Positions 16,278 through 25,582 of a stretch of DNA of 64,000 nt are shown here, one piece after another. The stretch is from NCBI GenBank assembly GCA_902630945.1, contig CACOWV010000001.1, positions 1 through 64,000 of the forward strand, in the 5' to 3' direction. The notes under the pieces are model-generated. The model was not told where the DNA came from, did not search any database, and saw only the letters and a list, made by a program, of their open reading frames with translations. This stretch comes from an uncultured Pelagibacteraceae bacterium. GTDB lineage: Bacteria; Pseudomonadota; Alphaproteobacteria; Pelagibacterales; Pelagibacteraceae. The position numbers and the translations under genes are program-made. Every line of letters begins with the position of its first letter. Position 1 is the first letter of the stretch.

Positions 16278-16988
16278 ATGTCAGAAAAATATCTTATTTT
16301 TGGTGCGACAGGTTCAATCGGATCTAGTTTAGCTGAACAATTGGTAAACTCAGGAAATTCTGTTCATTTAGTTGGAAGAAATGAAAATGAAACAAAAAGT
16401 ATTTCAGAAAAACTTGGTTGTACTTTTACTATTGCCGATGTTTTAGAAGATGGATTTATTGAAAAGGTTAAAAATGACATTTCAGATATAAAAGGTGTTG
16501 CTTATTGTGTTGGTTCAATAGATTTAAAACCATTGAGAATGGTGAGTGAAAATGATTTTAATAAATGTATGAAATTAAATCTCTATTCGGCAGTTGAAGT
16601 TATTAAAGGTTATCAAGAAAGTTTAAAAAAAAATAAAGGTTCGGTAGTTTTATTCTCTACAGTAGCAGCACAAAGAGGATTTACTAATCATGCGATAATC
16701 GCTTCGGCTAAAGCCGCTGTTGAGGGATTAACTGTTTCATTAGCAGCTGAATTTGCTCCAAATATTAGAGTTAATTGTATTGCACCAAGTTTAACTAATT
16801 CAAAGATTGCGGAACCAATGTTGAAAAATAAAGCATTAGCAGATGGAATAGCAAAAGCTCATCCTTTAAAAAGATTGGGTGAAGGAAAAGACTCAGCCTC
16901 TCTTGCAAAATTTCTTATTACTGATGACAGCTCTTGGGTTACTGGTCAAATTATTGCTGTAGATGGAGGAAGATCAAAATTATCTTAA
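16278..16988 (+). CDS. SDR family NAD(P)-dependent oxidoreductase
   Basis: A 236-residue short-chain dehydrogenase. The cofactor loop GATGSIGSSLA is at about residues 9-19. The active-site region has a serine in VVLFSTVAAQRG, followed by HAIIASAKAAVEG where the usual Y-x3-K motif reads I-x-x-A-S-A-K: the catalytic tyrosine appears replaced while lysine is kept. C-terminal GQIIAVDGGRS is typical. Substrate unknown; loss of tyrosine suggests altered or lost catalysis. Divergent from the photolyase gene, followed 6 bases later by the monooxygenase-like gene. Confidence 0.9.
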   Translation: MSEKYLIFGATGSIGSSLAEQLVNSGNSVHLVGRNENETKSISEKLGCTFTIADVLEDGFIEKVKNDISDIKGVAYCVGSIDLKPLRMVSENDFNKCMKLNLYSAVEVIKGYQESLKKNKGSVVLFSTVAAQRGFTNHAIIASAKAAVEGLTVSLAAEFAPNIRVNCIAPSLTNSKIAEPMLKNKALADGIAKAHPLKRLGEGKDSASLAKFLITDDSSWVTGQIIAVDGGRSKLS

Positions 16989-16994
16989 AAAATT

Positions 16995-17297
16995 ATGTAT
17001 ATTGCAATGAATAGATTTAAAATTGTTCTTGGTAAAGAAAAAGAGTTTGAAGATGTTTGGAAAAATAGAGATACGCATCTTGATGGTGTAAAGGGATTTA
17101 AGAATTTTAATTTGATTAAAGGTGACACTAATAAAGAATATTCTCTTTATTCATCTCATAGCACATGGGAGTCTAAGGAAGATTTTATAAATTGGACCAA
17201 ATCAGAAGCATTTAGACTAGCTCATAAAAACGCAGCACAGCATAGAGATTTATATTTAGGACCACCAGACTTTGAAGGCTTTGACGTAGTTTTCTAG
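16995..17297 (+). CDS. Antibiotic biosynthesis monooxygenase (ABM/HmoA/IsdG-like) domain protein
   Basis: A 100-residue dimeric ferredoxin-like-fold protein. N6 in MNRFKI, tryptophan in STWESKEDFINW and histidine in FRLAHKNAAQHR resemble the N-W-H arrangement of IsdG/HmoA haem-degrading monooxygenases. Haem degradation is therefore plausible but other ABM proteins have different substrates. Co-directional with the SDR gene (6-base gap) and the sugar dehydrogenase-like gene (5-base gap). Confidence 0.78.
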   Translation: MYIAMNRFKIVLGKEKEFEDVWKNRDTHLDGVKGFKNFNLIKGDTNKEYSLYSSHSTWESKEDFINWTKSEAFRLAHKNAAQHRDLYLGPPDFEGFDVVF

Positions 17298-17302
17298 TTA
17301 AT

Positions 17303-18361
17303 ATGAAAATTCTTTTCATATTATTGATCTTCGTTTTTCCAAATTTGGCAAATGCAAAAAATTTTGATTTTAAAAAAATTGTAGATCTAAAAGATCCATG
17401 GGGATCAACTTTCATTGATGAAAATAATATACTCATCACTGAAAAAAGTGGGTTTATAAAATTAGTAAATATAAATAATAAAAATATAGATCTAATCAAC
17501 CATAACTTAAACTTTCTTGAACACGGTCAAGGTGGTCTCCTAGATATTCTTTTTAAAGATAATTTTGTTTATATATCTTACTCAGAGAATAGAGGTGACT
17601 GGAAAACTAGCACTTCGATTGCGAAAGCAACATTTAATAATAAAAATTTAACTTTTAAAAATATTTTTCAAGCAAATCCACCAATAGATTCTGGTTATCA
17701 TTTTGGGTCTAGATTGGCGATCAAAGACAATTATCTTTTTGCATCAGCTGGTGAGAGAGGCCAAGGAATGATTGCGCAAGATCCAACAAAACATCCTGGA
17801 AGTATTATTAGAATTAATCTAGATGGTAGCATTCCTAAAGATAATCCAAAATTTAATGATAAACCTGATTGGTTACCAGAAATTTTCCAAATAGGAATTA
17901 GAAATCCTCAGGGCCTTGTACTTTCACCATTCGATGGCAAAATTTATATGAGTAATCATGGGGCAAGAGGTGGTGATTGGTTTGGTGAAGCAAAAAAAGG
18001 TGAAAATTATGGTTGGAAAATTTTAGGATGGGGAGGAACCAATTATTCTGGTATACCTATTGGTCCTAAATGGAAACCAGGTTTTACTAAAGCTATACAT
18101 TATTGGGTTCCTTCAATCGCCACGAGCGCAATTACTATTTATAAAGGGGAGGAATTTAGTGAGTGGAATGGACACGCTTTAGTAACTTCACTTAAAGATA
18201 AATCTCTCAGGAAATTGATTTTTGACGATTTAACTAATGTTAAAGAAGATATTATTTTCAAAAATGAAATTGGAAGAATAAGGGATATACAAGTACACCC
18301 AAATAGTGGAAAAATATTTTTTTTAGCGGGAGATAGTTTGTGGTTAATGGAAAAAAATTAA
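17303..18361 (+). CDS. PQQ-dependent sugar (glucose/sorbosone) dehydrogenase-like protein
   Basis: A 352-residue exported beta-propeller protein with a signal peptide (about residues 1-18). Family segments include HGQGGLLDI (usual E-x-G-L-x-G), YHFGSRLA, HPGSIIRINLDGSIP, FQIGIRNPQGL, WFGEAKKGENYGW and IRDIQVHPNSGKIF. These soluble aldose/sorbosone dehydrogenases use PQQ in the periplasm; PQQ synthesis genes are not in the window. The 3' end overlaps the next gene by 22 bases. Confidence 0.88.
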   Translation: MKILFILLIFVFPNLANAKNFDFKKIVDLKDPWGSTFIDENNILITEKSGFIKLVNINNKNIDLINHNLNFLEHGQGGLLDILFKDNFVYISYSENRGDWKTSTSIAKATFNNKNLTFKNIFQANPPIDSGYHFGSRLAIKDNYLFASAGERGQGMIAQDPTKHPGSIIRINLDGSIPKDNPKFNDKPDWLPEIFQIGIRNPQGLVLSPFDGKIYMSNHGARGGDWFGEAKKGENYGWKILGWGGTNYSGIPIGPKWKPGFTKAIHYWVPSIATSAITIYKGEEFSEWNGHALVTSLKDKSLRKLIFDDLTNVKEDIIFKNEIGRIRDIQVHPNSGKIFFLAGDSLWLMEKN

Positions 18362-19413
18362 TCTATAGTTTATTTATTTTAATTGGAATTATTTTTTATA
18401 ATTGTTTAAGTATTGCAATGGAAAAAACTTATCATCATTTACCAGATGGAACATTTAGAAATCCAGAGGGTTCACCAAAAAGAGACCCTAATGTGAAATG
18501 GTCTTACAAAATATTTAATCAAGAAAAAAAGAAACTTGATATGACTGTGCCAAAAGAACATGTCGTAGAGAAAGGGAAAGTTTTAGAAAACCTAAAAAAA
18601 TATCAAGAGGATGATTATGTGGCTTGGATAGGACATGCTACATTTTTGATTAAGCTAGGTGAAACCACAATAATTACAGATCCTGTTTTTTCTAAAAATG
18701 CTGGACCTTTAATATTTGGTCCAAAAAGGTTTACAGAACCAGCATTAACACTTAAAGAAATTCCAAACATAGATTTATTTTTACTTACTCATAATCATTA
18801 TGATCACCAAGATATGTCTACAATTAGAAATTTTCCTTACAAAAATGCTAAAGTTTTACTTCCCTTAAAGCTAGGAAAATATTTTACAAGATATAAAGAT
18901 GTAAATGAAATGGATTGGTACGATGAAATTAAAATAAAAGATAATCTCAAGGTTACTTTTTTACCTGCAGTCCACTGGTCTAAAAGAAGTCTAACAGATA
19001 CTAATAAAACTTTGTGGGGAAATTTTTTAATTGAATATAATGGAAAAAAAATTTTTTTTAGTTGTGATACAGGAGTTGGAAATATCTATAAAAATATAGG
19101 AAACAAATATGGTCCGATTGATCTGACATTTATTAACATTGGTGCTTATAATTTTTATCCAATAATGCCTTACAAAGATAAATCAGTTTATCATACAAAT
19201 CCAGAGGAAGCATTACAAGTTGCTAGAGATTTAAAAAGTAAAAAGGTAATCGGAATGCATTGGGGAACTTTTGTTCTTTCATTAGAACCTATAATGGAAC
19301 CACCAATAAGATTTAAGGCTAATGCTGATAAATATGGATATAAAAAAGAAGATGTAATTATCTATCGCATAGGAGAGTTTGACTCTTTGAAAAAATTATT
19401 GAATTATAATTAA
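18340..19413 (+). CDS. MBL-fold metallo-hydrolase, NAPE-PLD-like
   Basis: A 357-residue metallo-beta-lactamase-fold hydrolase. Metal ligands are seen in THNHYDH (HxHxDH), PAVHWSKR, SCDTGVG and GMHWGTF. The GHATFLIKLGETTIITDPVF segment is like the N-acyl-phosphatidylethanolamine phospholipase D group. An N-terminal hydrophobic stretch (about 6-26) suggests export or anchoring. The start is GTG at 18340 inside the end of the preceding gene. Substrate could be a phospholipid or a different phosphodiester. Confidence 0.88.
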   Translation: MVNGKKLIYSLFILIGIIFYNCLSIAMEKTYHHLPDGTFRNPEGSPKRDPNVKWSYKIFNQEKKKLDMTVPKEHVVEKGKVLENLKKYQEDDYVAWIGHATFLIKLGETTIITDPVFSKNAGPLIFGPKRFTEPALTLKEIPNIDLFLLTHNHYDHQDMSTIRNFPYKNAKVLLPLKLGKYFTRYKDVNEMDWYDEIKIKDNLKVTFLPAVHWSKRSLTDTNKTLWGNFLIEYNGKKIFFSCDTGVGNIYKNIGNKYGPIDLTFINIGAYNFYPIMPYKDKSVYHTNPEEALQVARDLKSKKVIGMHWGTFVLSLEPIMEPPIRFKANADKYGYKKEDVIIYRIGEFDSLKKLLNYN

Positions 19414-19676
19414 TCCTCTAAAATTTTCTTTTTTGCTTTTTCGAATTCCTCTTGTGTAAGAATACCTTCGTTGAGAAGTTTATTTAGTTTTTCTATCTCA
19501 TCACTTAAATCTTTTTTTTCATCTAAGGAATAATCGACTTGATCTGTATCAGTTTCTAAGTCTGAGTTCTTATTTTCTTTTTTTGCACTCATACCATTCA
19601 TTATAGCGTTGCCACCTAAGTATAAAACAAATGCTAATATAGGTACTACTAATCCAAAAAAAATTATTTTTTCCAT
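19410..19676 (-). CDS. SHOCT-domain membrane protein
   Basis: An 88-residue protein with one N-terminal membrane helix (about 4-22), a charged linker, and a C-terminal SHOCT motif LNKLLNEGILTQEEFEKAKKKIL. SHOCT is a short oligomerisation module. Convergent with the MBL gene (overlap at the stops) and 3 bases after the next small membrane gene on the same strand. Confidence 0.8.
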   Translation of the reverse strand: MEKIIFFGLVVPILAFVLYLGGNAIMNGMSAKKENKNSDLETDTDQVDYSLDEKKDLSDEIEKLNKLLNEGILTQEEFEKAKKKILED

Positions 19677-19679
19677 AAA

Positions 19680-19883
19680 TTATTCCTCATCTTCCTCTCT
19701 CCAATTTTTCTCATACATTAACCAAGCTGCAAATATGACAGAAAACGTTCCAACTATCATACCATAATCAAATCCAGTTTGCTGGTCATATAGATACCAG
19801 CCTAATTGTGTTGCCCCGATAGGAGGCACCGTTAGTATAAGCATAAGAATAGCTATTCTATAAGGATATTTTGGTTTTTTCAT
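19680..19883 (-). CDS. Small hypothetical membrane protein
   Basis: A 67-residue protein with two membrane helices (about 9-28 and 38-56) and an acidic tail NWREEDEE. No family recognised. Co-directional and nearly contiguous with the SHOCT gene, so they probably form a two-gene unit. Confidence 0.65.
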   Translation of the reverse strand: MKKPKYPYRIAILMLILTVPPIGATQLGWYLYDQQTGFDYGMIVGTFSVIFAAWLMYEKNWREEDEE

Positions 19884-19913
19884 ATTAATACCTTATCAAT
19901 ATTAATATTTAGT

Positions 19914-20591
19914 TTAAGCCCTAGAACTAAAGATGTGACTAAATACACCTGACCAAACTAAATCGTATTTGTAATTCGTTAAATATTTAAAAATCTCGCT
20001 TTTAGAAATTTCTTTTTCGTGTATTTCAACACAAATTAATTTTGGCTTAAATTTTTCTATTGAAAATCCTTCGAGTACTTTTAAGTCTGCTCCCTCGACA
20101 TCTATATCTAATAAATCTATATTAGTATTATCTAATTTCGTTTTTTTTAAAACAGTATCAAGTGTGAAAGAGTTAATTTTTGACTTTTGAATATTGCCTT
20201 GAAACACTTTTTCAGCCTGAGATTTTTCTATAGTGCTAATCTGACTTAATTTTTTTTGAAAATACATGTCTATAACTTCATCTTTATTTGATACAGCAAA
20301 GTTATAGTTGAAATCATTTGGTCTTAAATGGTTAAATAAATCTATCGAAAATTCATGTATGTCTATATTAATTCCTTCCCACCCTTTTTTATGAAGTAAA
20401 TAAGTATTATTTCTATGAATTGGATGGTAACAGCCAACATCAACATAAAATCCGTATTTCTTATTTTTAAAAAAATTTTTTATAAATAAATCTTCTCCAT
20501 CCATTGAGTAAGATTTTCTACTCAAAAAAAATTTATGCTTAAAATATATATTATGAATTATATGAATTTTTTTTTTAATTTTTTTGATCAT
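19914..20591 (-). CDS. FkbM family methyltransferase
   Basis: A 225-residue SAM-dependent methyltransferase. The SAM site is YGFYVDVGCYHP (about residues 46-57), with the acidic residue in WEGINIDIHE and the FkbM-specific IDLLDIDVEGADLKVLEGF. These enzymes O-methylate sugars or polyketides; in this kind of genome a glycan substrate is likely but unproven. N-terminus is very lysine-rich. Lies 14 bases downstream of folD. Confidence 0.9.
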   Translation of the reverse strand: MIKKIKKKIHIIHNIYFKHKFFLSRKSYSMDGEDLFIKNFFKNKKYGFYVDVGCYHPIHRNNTYLLHKKGWEGINIDIHEFSIDLFNHLRPNDFNYNFAVSNKDEVIDMYFQKKLSQISTIEKSQAEKVFQGNIQKSKINSFTLDTVLKKTKLDNTNIDLLDIDVEGADLKVLEGFSIEKFKPKLICVEIHEKEISKSEIFKYLTNYKYDLVWSGVFSHIFSSRA

Positions 20592-20605
20592 AAAAGTATG
20601 GACTT

Positions 20606-21451
20606 TTATTTTTGTGATCTTTTAAAACATTCTATTGTATTTTTTAATAAACATGCAATTGTCATAGGGCCCACTCCTCCGGGAACAGGAGTCAAAGCTT
20701 TTGCATTTTTTGAAACTTCTTTAAAATCTACATCACCAACTATCCCTTTTTCTGTTTTATTAATTCCAACATCAATTACTATTGCGTCTTTTTTAACCCA
20801 GTCACCTTTAACTAGTTCGGGAATACCAACTGCCGCAACAATAATATCTGCCTCTAAACATTCTGATTTTAGATCTTTAGTTTTGGAATGTGTTATTGTT
20901 ACAGTGCAGTTTTCTTTTAGAAGAAGTTGTGTCATTGGCTTACCATTTAAATTTGACCTTCCAACCACAACAGCATTTTTACCACTTAAATTTGGTTCAA
21001 TTTTTTTTATTAGTAAATAGCATCCTAATGGTGTACATGGCACAGAACTTTCATATCCAGAAGATAAATTGCCGACATTCATTGGATGAAAACCATCAAC
21101 ATCTTTTGATGGATCAATGGTTTCAATTACTCTTTTTTTATCAATGTGTTTAGGTAATGGTAACTGAACTAATATTCCAGATACTGAATTGTCAGTATTG
21201 AGCTCCATAATTTTATTAAGAACCTCTTTTTCATCAACTGTCTCCGGATATCTTATTACTTCTGATTTTAATCCTACCTCATTTGCTGATTTTTCCTTGT
21301 TACGTACATAAATTTGACTAGGTGTAAGGTCTCCTATTAAAATAACTGTAAGACCTGGAACTTTATTATATTTTGCTTTTAAATCTGAAACTTCTTTCTT
21401 TAAACCTTCTCTTAATAATGCCGCTTCTTTTTTACCGTCAATTAGTATCAT
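20606..21451 (-). CDS. folD: Bifunctional methylenetetrahydrofolate dehydrogenase/cyclohydrolase
   Basis: A 281-residue enzyme interconverting 5,10-methylene-, methenyl- and 10-formyl-THF. Family motifs seen: YVRNKEKSANEVG with the catalytic lysine, VQLPLPKHID, PCTPLGCYLL, VVVGRSNLNGKPM and the C-terminal TPVPGGVGPMTIACLL. Full length. It starts 6 bases after the YggT-like gene on the same strand. It supplies one-carbon units used by PurH elsewhere in the window. Confidence 0.97.
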   Translation of the reverse strand: MILIDGKKEAALLREGLKKEVSDLKAKYNKVPGLTVILIGDLTPSQIYVRNKEKSANEVGLKSEVIRYPETVDEKEVLNKIMELNTDNSVSGILVQLPLPKHIDKKRVIETIDPSKDVDGFHPMNVGNLSSGYESSVPCTPLGCYLLIKKIEPNLSGKNAVVVGRSNLNGKPMTQLLLKENCTVTITHSKTKDLKSECLEADIIVAAVGIPELVKGDWVKKDAIVIDVGINKTEKGIVGDVDFKEVSKNAKALTPVPGGVGPMTIACLLKNTIECFKRSQK

Positions 21452-21457
21452 AAAATT

Positions 21458-21748
21458 TTAGAATATTATTGGTGCAATGTAGAGTTTCATACACATTTCT
21501 ATAAACCAAATCAATAGAAGTAAAATTATTGGTGATATGTCTAAAGAACCCAAATTTGGTAAAAAACGTCTAATTCTATTTAAAAAAGGATCAGTCAATC
21601 GATAAGTCAATTCTAATATTGAATAAACAAATCTATTTTGAGTATTTAACACGTTAAATGCTATTAACCAACTAATTAATACATTGGCTATAACGACATA
21701 CGAGTAGAGTTTTAAAATCTGTAATACTAGATAGAAAATAGCAATCAT
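21458..21748 (-). CDS. YggT family membrane protein
   Basis: A 96-residue protein with two membrane helices separated by the family segment LTDPFLNRIRRFLP followed by GSLDISPIILLLLIWFIE. YggT proteins are linked to osmotic tolerance and cell-envelope assembly. Its start overlaps the MscS-type channel gene by 4 bases, which suits a shared osmotic role. A second YggT-like gene lies at 31013-31369. Confidence 0.92.
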   Translation of the reverse strand: MIAIFYLVLQILKLYSYVVIANVLISWLIAFNVLNTQNRFVYSILELTYRLTDPFLNRIRRFLPNLGSLDISPIILLLLIWFIEMCMKLYIAPIIF

Positions 21749-22830
21749 TTTTTTTCAATGTAAATAGACTGGCTTGGAAAAGCAAATGAGGCATCATTCT
21801 TTTCAACTATTTGTTTAATTTCTATTGCCAAACGTTCTTTTACTGATAACCATTCATTCCAACTATCAGTTTTAGTAAAACAGCGAACATACATATCTAT
21901 TGAACTATCAGAAAATTTATCAACTCTAACTGCCAATCCTATAGTTGTATTAAAATCCTCACTTTTATTTATGTGACTTTCAATTTCATTTCTTATAGTT
22001 TTTAATTGTTCTACTGTAGTATCGTATTGAAGAGTTATAATCCAACTTATCAACCAATTAGATGTTTCACTTATATTTATGACAGCATTTTCTGCAAATT
22101 GAAAATTTGGAATAATTGCTAATGATTTATCAAATTTTCTAATTGTTGTAGATCTGAAACCAATTTTTTCAACTATACCTTCAATTATACCATCAACTAA
22201 TATCCAGTCTCCAATTTTAAATCTTTTTTCAACAAGCACTAAAATTCCTGAAATTAAATTTTTAAATAAATCTTGAGCACCTAATGCAACAGCTACTCCA
22301 AATAATCCAAGACCAGCAATAATAGGCCCAATTTTTATCCCCCATAATTCTAACACAGCTGCTAATCCCAAAATGAATATAAGAATCTTTAAAGATTTAA
22401 TTATCCAACCAATTAATTCCCGCGTTAAAAGTTTATCTAGGCCACTCAAAATATATGAAACTGGTTCAATGACTTGATGAATTACCCAAAAAATTAAGAT
22501 TGTAATTAAAGTTCTATTGATTGTATCTACAACCTCACGCCCATCAGTAGAAAAAGTCATATAATAACTTGCTATAAAAAAACCTAACACGATTGGCAAA
22601 AATCTTGCAGGCCCTATAAGAGCATTTACAAAAGTATCATCTAATTTATTTGTTGTTCTCTTAGAGATAATTTCTAATTTTTTTATAATTAATTTACTAA
22701 TCAAGCCTCTAAAAATTAAAAAAATTAAAAATATTCCTATACCAATCAATATTTGAAAAATATCTACACCGAGAATTCCTTTATTCCATACAGACAAAAA
22801 TATATCTGAAAAATTATTTATTAATTCCAT
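21745..22830 (-). CDS. Mechanosensitive ion channel, MscS family
   Basis: A 361-residue membrane protein. The pore-lining helix has GLGLFGVAVALGAQDLFKN with Gly/Ala packing as in MscS TM3, followed by the beta domain FKIGDWILVDGIIEGIVEKIGFRST and IIPNFQFAENAVIN. Five N-terminal helices make it longer than E. coli MscS. The ATG at 22830 is preferred to an upstream TTG at 22836; it leaves 2 bases after hemD. It probably releases solutes on hypo-osmotic shock. Confidence 0.94.
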   Translation of the reverse strand: MELINNFSDIFLSVWNKGILGVDIFQILIGIGIFLIFLIFRGLISKLIIKKLEIISKRTTNKLDDTFVNALIGPARFLPIVLGFFIASYYMTFSTDGREVVDTINRTLITILIFWVIHQVIEPVSYILSGLDKLLTRELIGWIIKSLKILIFILGLAAVLELWGIKIGPIIAGLGLFGVAVALGAQDLFKNLISGILVLVEKRFKIGDWILVDGIIEGIVEKIGFRSTTIRKFDKSLAIIPNFQFAENAVINISETSNWLISWIITLQYDTTVEQLKTIRNEIESHINKSEDFNTTIGLAVRVDKFSDSSIDMYVRCFTKTDSWNEWLSVKERLAIEIKQIVEKNDASFAFPSQSIYIEKK

Positions 22831-22832
22831 AA

Positions 22833-23531
22833 TCAAATTTTATATAACAAAAACTCCTCTTCTCCAGGATTAAAAAGGAATATTTTTTTCCATTTAATTT
22901 CATTCAATATAGACGAAGTTTTTTCACCTATACACATTAAATTTGTGTTCATCCATATATTTTCTGTTTGATGAATTTTTATAAAATTCAAAAAACTAGA
23001 AGCACTGTTTTGAGAATAAACATAAACTATATCCGGAATGTTCATTTTTAATTCCTTAACAAATTTTTCATTAGATATGTTATTATGACTTACTCTATAA
23101 TTAATAATCCTTTTTACACTGAAACCCTCATTTAACAGCTGTTGGTCTAAATCAGAAGAAATTATTTCACCGCTTATATACAGCAATGTTTTATTTTCAG
23201 ACACATAATTCTGTAAAATTAATTCTTTTAAATTTAAAACATTTCCTTCAGCAGCAATAGTATTATGAAAACCAACACTTCTAGCTTTTTGTTCAGTTAT
23301 TTCACCAACACAAAAACACATAATATCTTTATCAACTTTATTTAAATCTAGATTTTTTACTGCATTTGCGCTTGTAAAAATAATTCCACCATAATTAGAA
23401 AAGTTAATTTCCTCATAATTAATTTTTTCTATATTTAGTAATGGAAGATGAGAAACTTGATGACCTAATGATTTAAATCTTAAAATTGTTTCCAAACAAT
23501 CATCCAACTGTCTAGTTAATAAAATATGCAT
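22833..23531 (-). CDS. hemD: Uroporphyrinogen-III synthase
   Basis: A 232-residue divergent HemD. It begins ILLTRQLDDCLE, with FTSANAVKNL near residue 52-61, YISGEIIS, and VYVYSQNSASSFL near residue 167, the weakly conserved positions of this family. It closes hydroxymethylbilane to uroporphyrinogen III. Identity is supported strongly by position one base after hemC on the same strand. Confidence 0.88.
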   Translation of the reverse strand: MHILLTRQLDDCLETILRFKSLGHQVSHLPLLNIEKINYEEINFSNYGGIIFTSANAVKNLDLNKVDKDIMCFCVGEITEQKARSVGFHNTIAAEGNVLNLKELILQNYVSENKTLLYISGEIISSDLDQQLLNEGFSVKRIINYRVSHNNISNEKFVKELKMNIPDIVYVYSQNSASSFLNFIKIHQTENIWMNTNLMCIGEKTSSILNEIKWKKIFLFNPGEEEFLLYKI

Positions 23532-23532
23532 A

Positions 23533-24450
23533 TTATCTTTTATATGAATTGTTTGATTTAGTTTTTAAAATTTGACCAATTTCTTTCCCAATTTCTCTAA
23601 ATTTTTCAATTCTTACATTTTTTTTTTCATAAAACCTTTTTGAACCGTCTAAAGAAAAAAGCTCAGCTTCAACAATAATATTATCTCCATCAATTATAGA
23701 ATGTGCACCTATTGCAGTTTCGCAATCTCCTTCTAAAACTTTTAAGATATTTCTCTCAGCATGTGCTCTTTTATAAGTTTCATCATGATTTATTTTTTTT
23801 AAAAGAGAAATTATCTCTAAATCATTTTCCCTACATTGGAGTGCAATTATACCTTGACCTGCACTTGGAATTATTTCTTCAGTTGAAAATATTTCAGTTA
23901 TTTCATTTTCAAGTTGTAAATATTTTACTCCAGCTAAGGACAATATTATTGCATCATAATGGCCTTCATTTAATTTCTTTATTCTAGTGTCAACATTGCC
24001 TCTTATAATTTTGCAATCAAGATCAGGTCTTAATTTTTTTATTTGAAATTCTCTTCTATATGAAGATGTTCCTACTATAGATTTTATATTCAATTCCTTT
24101 AATTTTTTTTTCTCTCTAGAAATCAAAATTTCTTTTGAATCATTTCTTTTTAAAAAACTATCAGTCATTAAGCCATTCGTCTCAATGGTTGGTAAATCTT
24201 TTAGAGCATGAACTGCTATATCAATACTTTTCTCTTGAAGTTCTTTTTCTATGTTACTAGAGAATAAGCCTTTGCCACCAATTTCAGATATTCTTTCATC
24301 TTTCACTTGATCACCTATTGTGGTGATTGATTTAATAACTATTTCTTCATTGCTTAAAGATGTATTTTGCATAATAGCCTCTTTAGCTTTTTTTGCATAG
24401 AGTAATGCGAGTTTACTTCCTCTAGATCCTATTATTATTTTTTTTCTCAT
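23533..24450 (-). CDS. hemC: Porphobilinogen deaminase (hydroxymethylbilane synthase)
   Basis: A 305-residue enzyme that polymerises four porphobilinogens. Motifs: IIGSRGSKLALLYA at the N-terminus, HALKDLPT, GTSSYRREFQIKKLRPDL, IRGNVDTRIKKL, and LEGDCETAIGAHS with the cysteine that carries the dipyrromethane cofactor. Followed directly by hemD. Divergent from tsaD with a 56-base shared promoter region. Confidence 0.97.
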   Translation of the reverse strand: MRKKIIIGSRGSKLALLYAKKAKEAIMQNTSLSNEEIVIKSITTIGDQVKDERISEIGGKGLFSSNIEKELQEKSIDIAVHALKDLPTIETNGLMTDSFLKRNDSKEILISREKKKLKELNIKSIVGTSSYRREFQIKKLRPDLDCKIIRGNVDTRIKKLNEGHYDAIILSLAGVKYLQLENEITEIFSTEEIIPSAGQGIIALQCRENDLEIISLLKKINHDETYKRAHAERNILKVLEGDCETAIGAHSIIDGDNIIVEAELFSLDGSKRFYEKKNVRIEKFREIGKEIGQILKTKSNNSYKR

Positions 24451-24506
24451 TAATAAATTTATTTCTTTTTTGTTATGAGATTGTACAATTATTAAAAACT
24501 ATTTGA

Positions 24507-25580
24507 ATGAATAAAAAACCTTTAATTCTTGGAATAGAATCAAGTTGTGACGAAACAGCTGCATCGATTATTACAGAAAATAGTCAAGGAAATCCTATTG
24601 TCTTATCTAATATTGTCTCAAGCCAGGTAGATGTCCATAAGAAATTTGGTGGGGTTGTGCCTGAACTTGCTGCCCGATCCCATCTAGAAAAAATTGACTG
24701 GATAGTTCAGAAGGCAATTGAAGATAGTGGGGTAAAAATTGAGGAAATAGACGCTGTAGCATCAACAGCAGGACCTGGTTTAATTGTTTGTCTATCAGTT
24801 GGATTGAGCTTTGGAAAAGCTGTTGCTCTTTCTTTGAATAAACCATTCATAGCAGTAAATCATCTTGAGGGTCATGCTTTAAGTCCAAAATTAAATTCAG
24901 AATTAAATTATCCATATTTATTTTTACTTATTTCAGGAGGTCACTCCCAGTATTTAAGTGTAAAGAATTTGAGTGAATATAAGAGGCTTGGAACAACTAT
25001 TGATGATGCTATTGGAGAAGCATTTGATAAAACTGCGAAACTCTTAGGCATAGAATTTCCTGGTGGTCCACAAATAGAAATTTTGGCAAAAAAAGGCGAT
25101 CCAAATAAATATAATTTACCAAAACCAATAATTAATAAAGGGGGATGTAATTTATCATTTGCAGGTCTTAAAACAGCAATTTTAAAAATAACAAAAAAAA
25201 TTAAAACCGACCAAGAAAAATTTGATCTTGCTGCGTCTTTTCAGAGAACAATAATAGAAATTCTATATAAAAAAACTAAAATTGCTTTCGTTGATTTCGA
25301 AAAACAAATTAAACCAAAAGAAAAAAATTTTGTTGTTGCAGGTGGGGTTGCAGCCAATAAAGAAATAAGAAAAATGTTAATTAATGTTTGTAAGGAAGAA
25401 AACTATCAACCTATCTTTCCACCTATTGAACTTTGTGGAGATAATGCAGCGATGATAGCAATGGTAGGGTTAGAAAAATTTAAATTAAAACAATTTGATA
25501 AATTAGATCATCCAGCAAAACCAAGGTGGCCTTTGGATGAAGGAGCTATTTTTTTAAAAGGTGCTGGGGTGAAATTATAA
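24507..25580 (+). CDS. tsaD: tRNA N6-adenosine threonylcarbamoyltransferase TsaD
   Basis: A 357-residue ASKHA-fold protein that transfers threonylcarbamoyl to A37 of ANN-decoding tRNAs. It has GIESSCDETAASI at the start, the metal-binding NHLEGHAL (H-x3-H), LLISGGHSQY, and the phosphate-binding VAGGVAANKEIRK. Divergent from hemC and followed 2 bases later by the EVE gene. tsaB, tsaC and tsaE are not in the window. Confidence 0.97.
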   Translation: MNKKPLILGIESSCDETAASIITENSQGNPIVLSNIVSSQVDVHKKFGGVVPELAARSHLEKIDWIVQKAIEDSGVKIEEIDAVASTAGPGLIVCLSVGLSFGKAVALSLNKPFIAVNHLEGHALSPKLNSELNYPYLFLLISGGHSQYLSVKNLSEYKRLGTTIDDAIGEAFDKTAKLLGIEFPGGPQIEILAKKGDPNKYNLPKPIINKGGCNLSFAGLKTAILKITKKIKTDQEKFDLAASFQRTIIEILYKKTKIAFVDFEKQIKPKEKNFVVAGGVAANKEIRKMLINVCKEENYQPIFPPIELCGDNAAMIAMVGLEKFKLKQFDKLDHPAKPRWPLDEGAIFLKGAGVKL

Positions 25581-25582
25581 TT

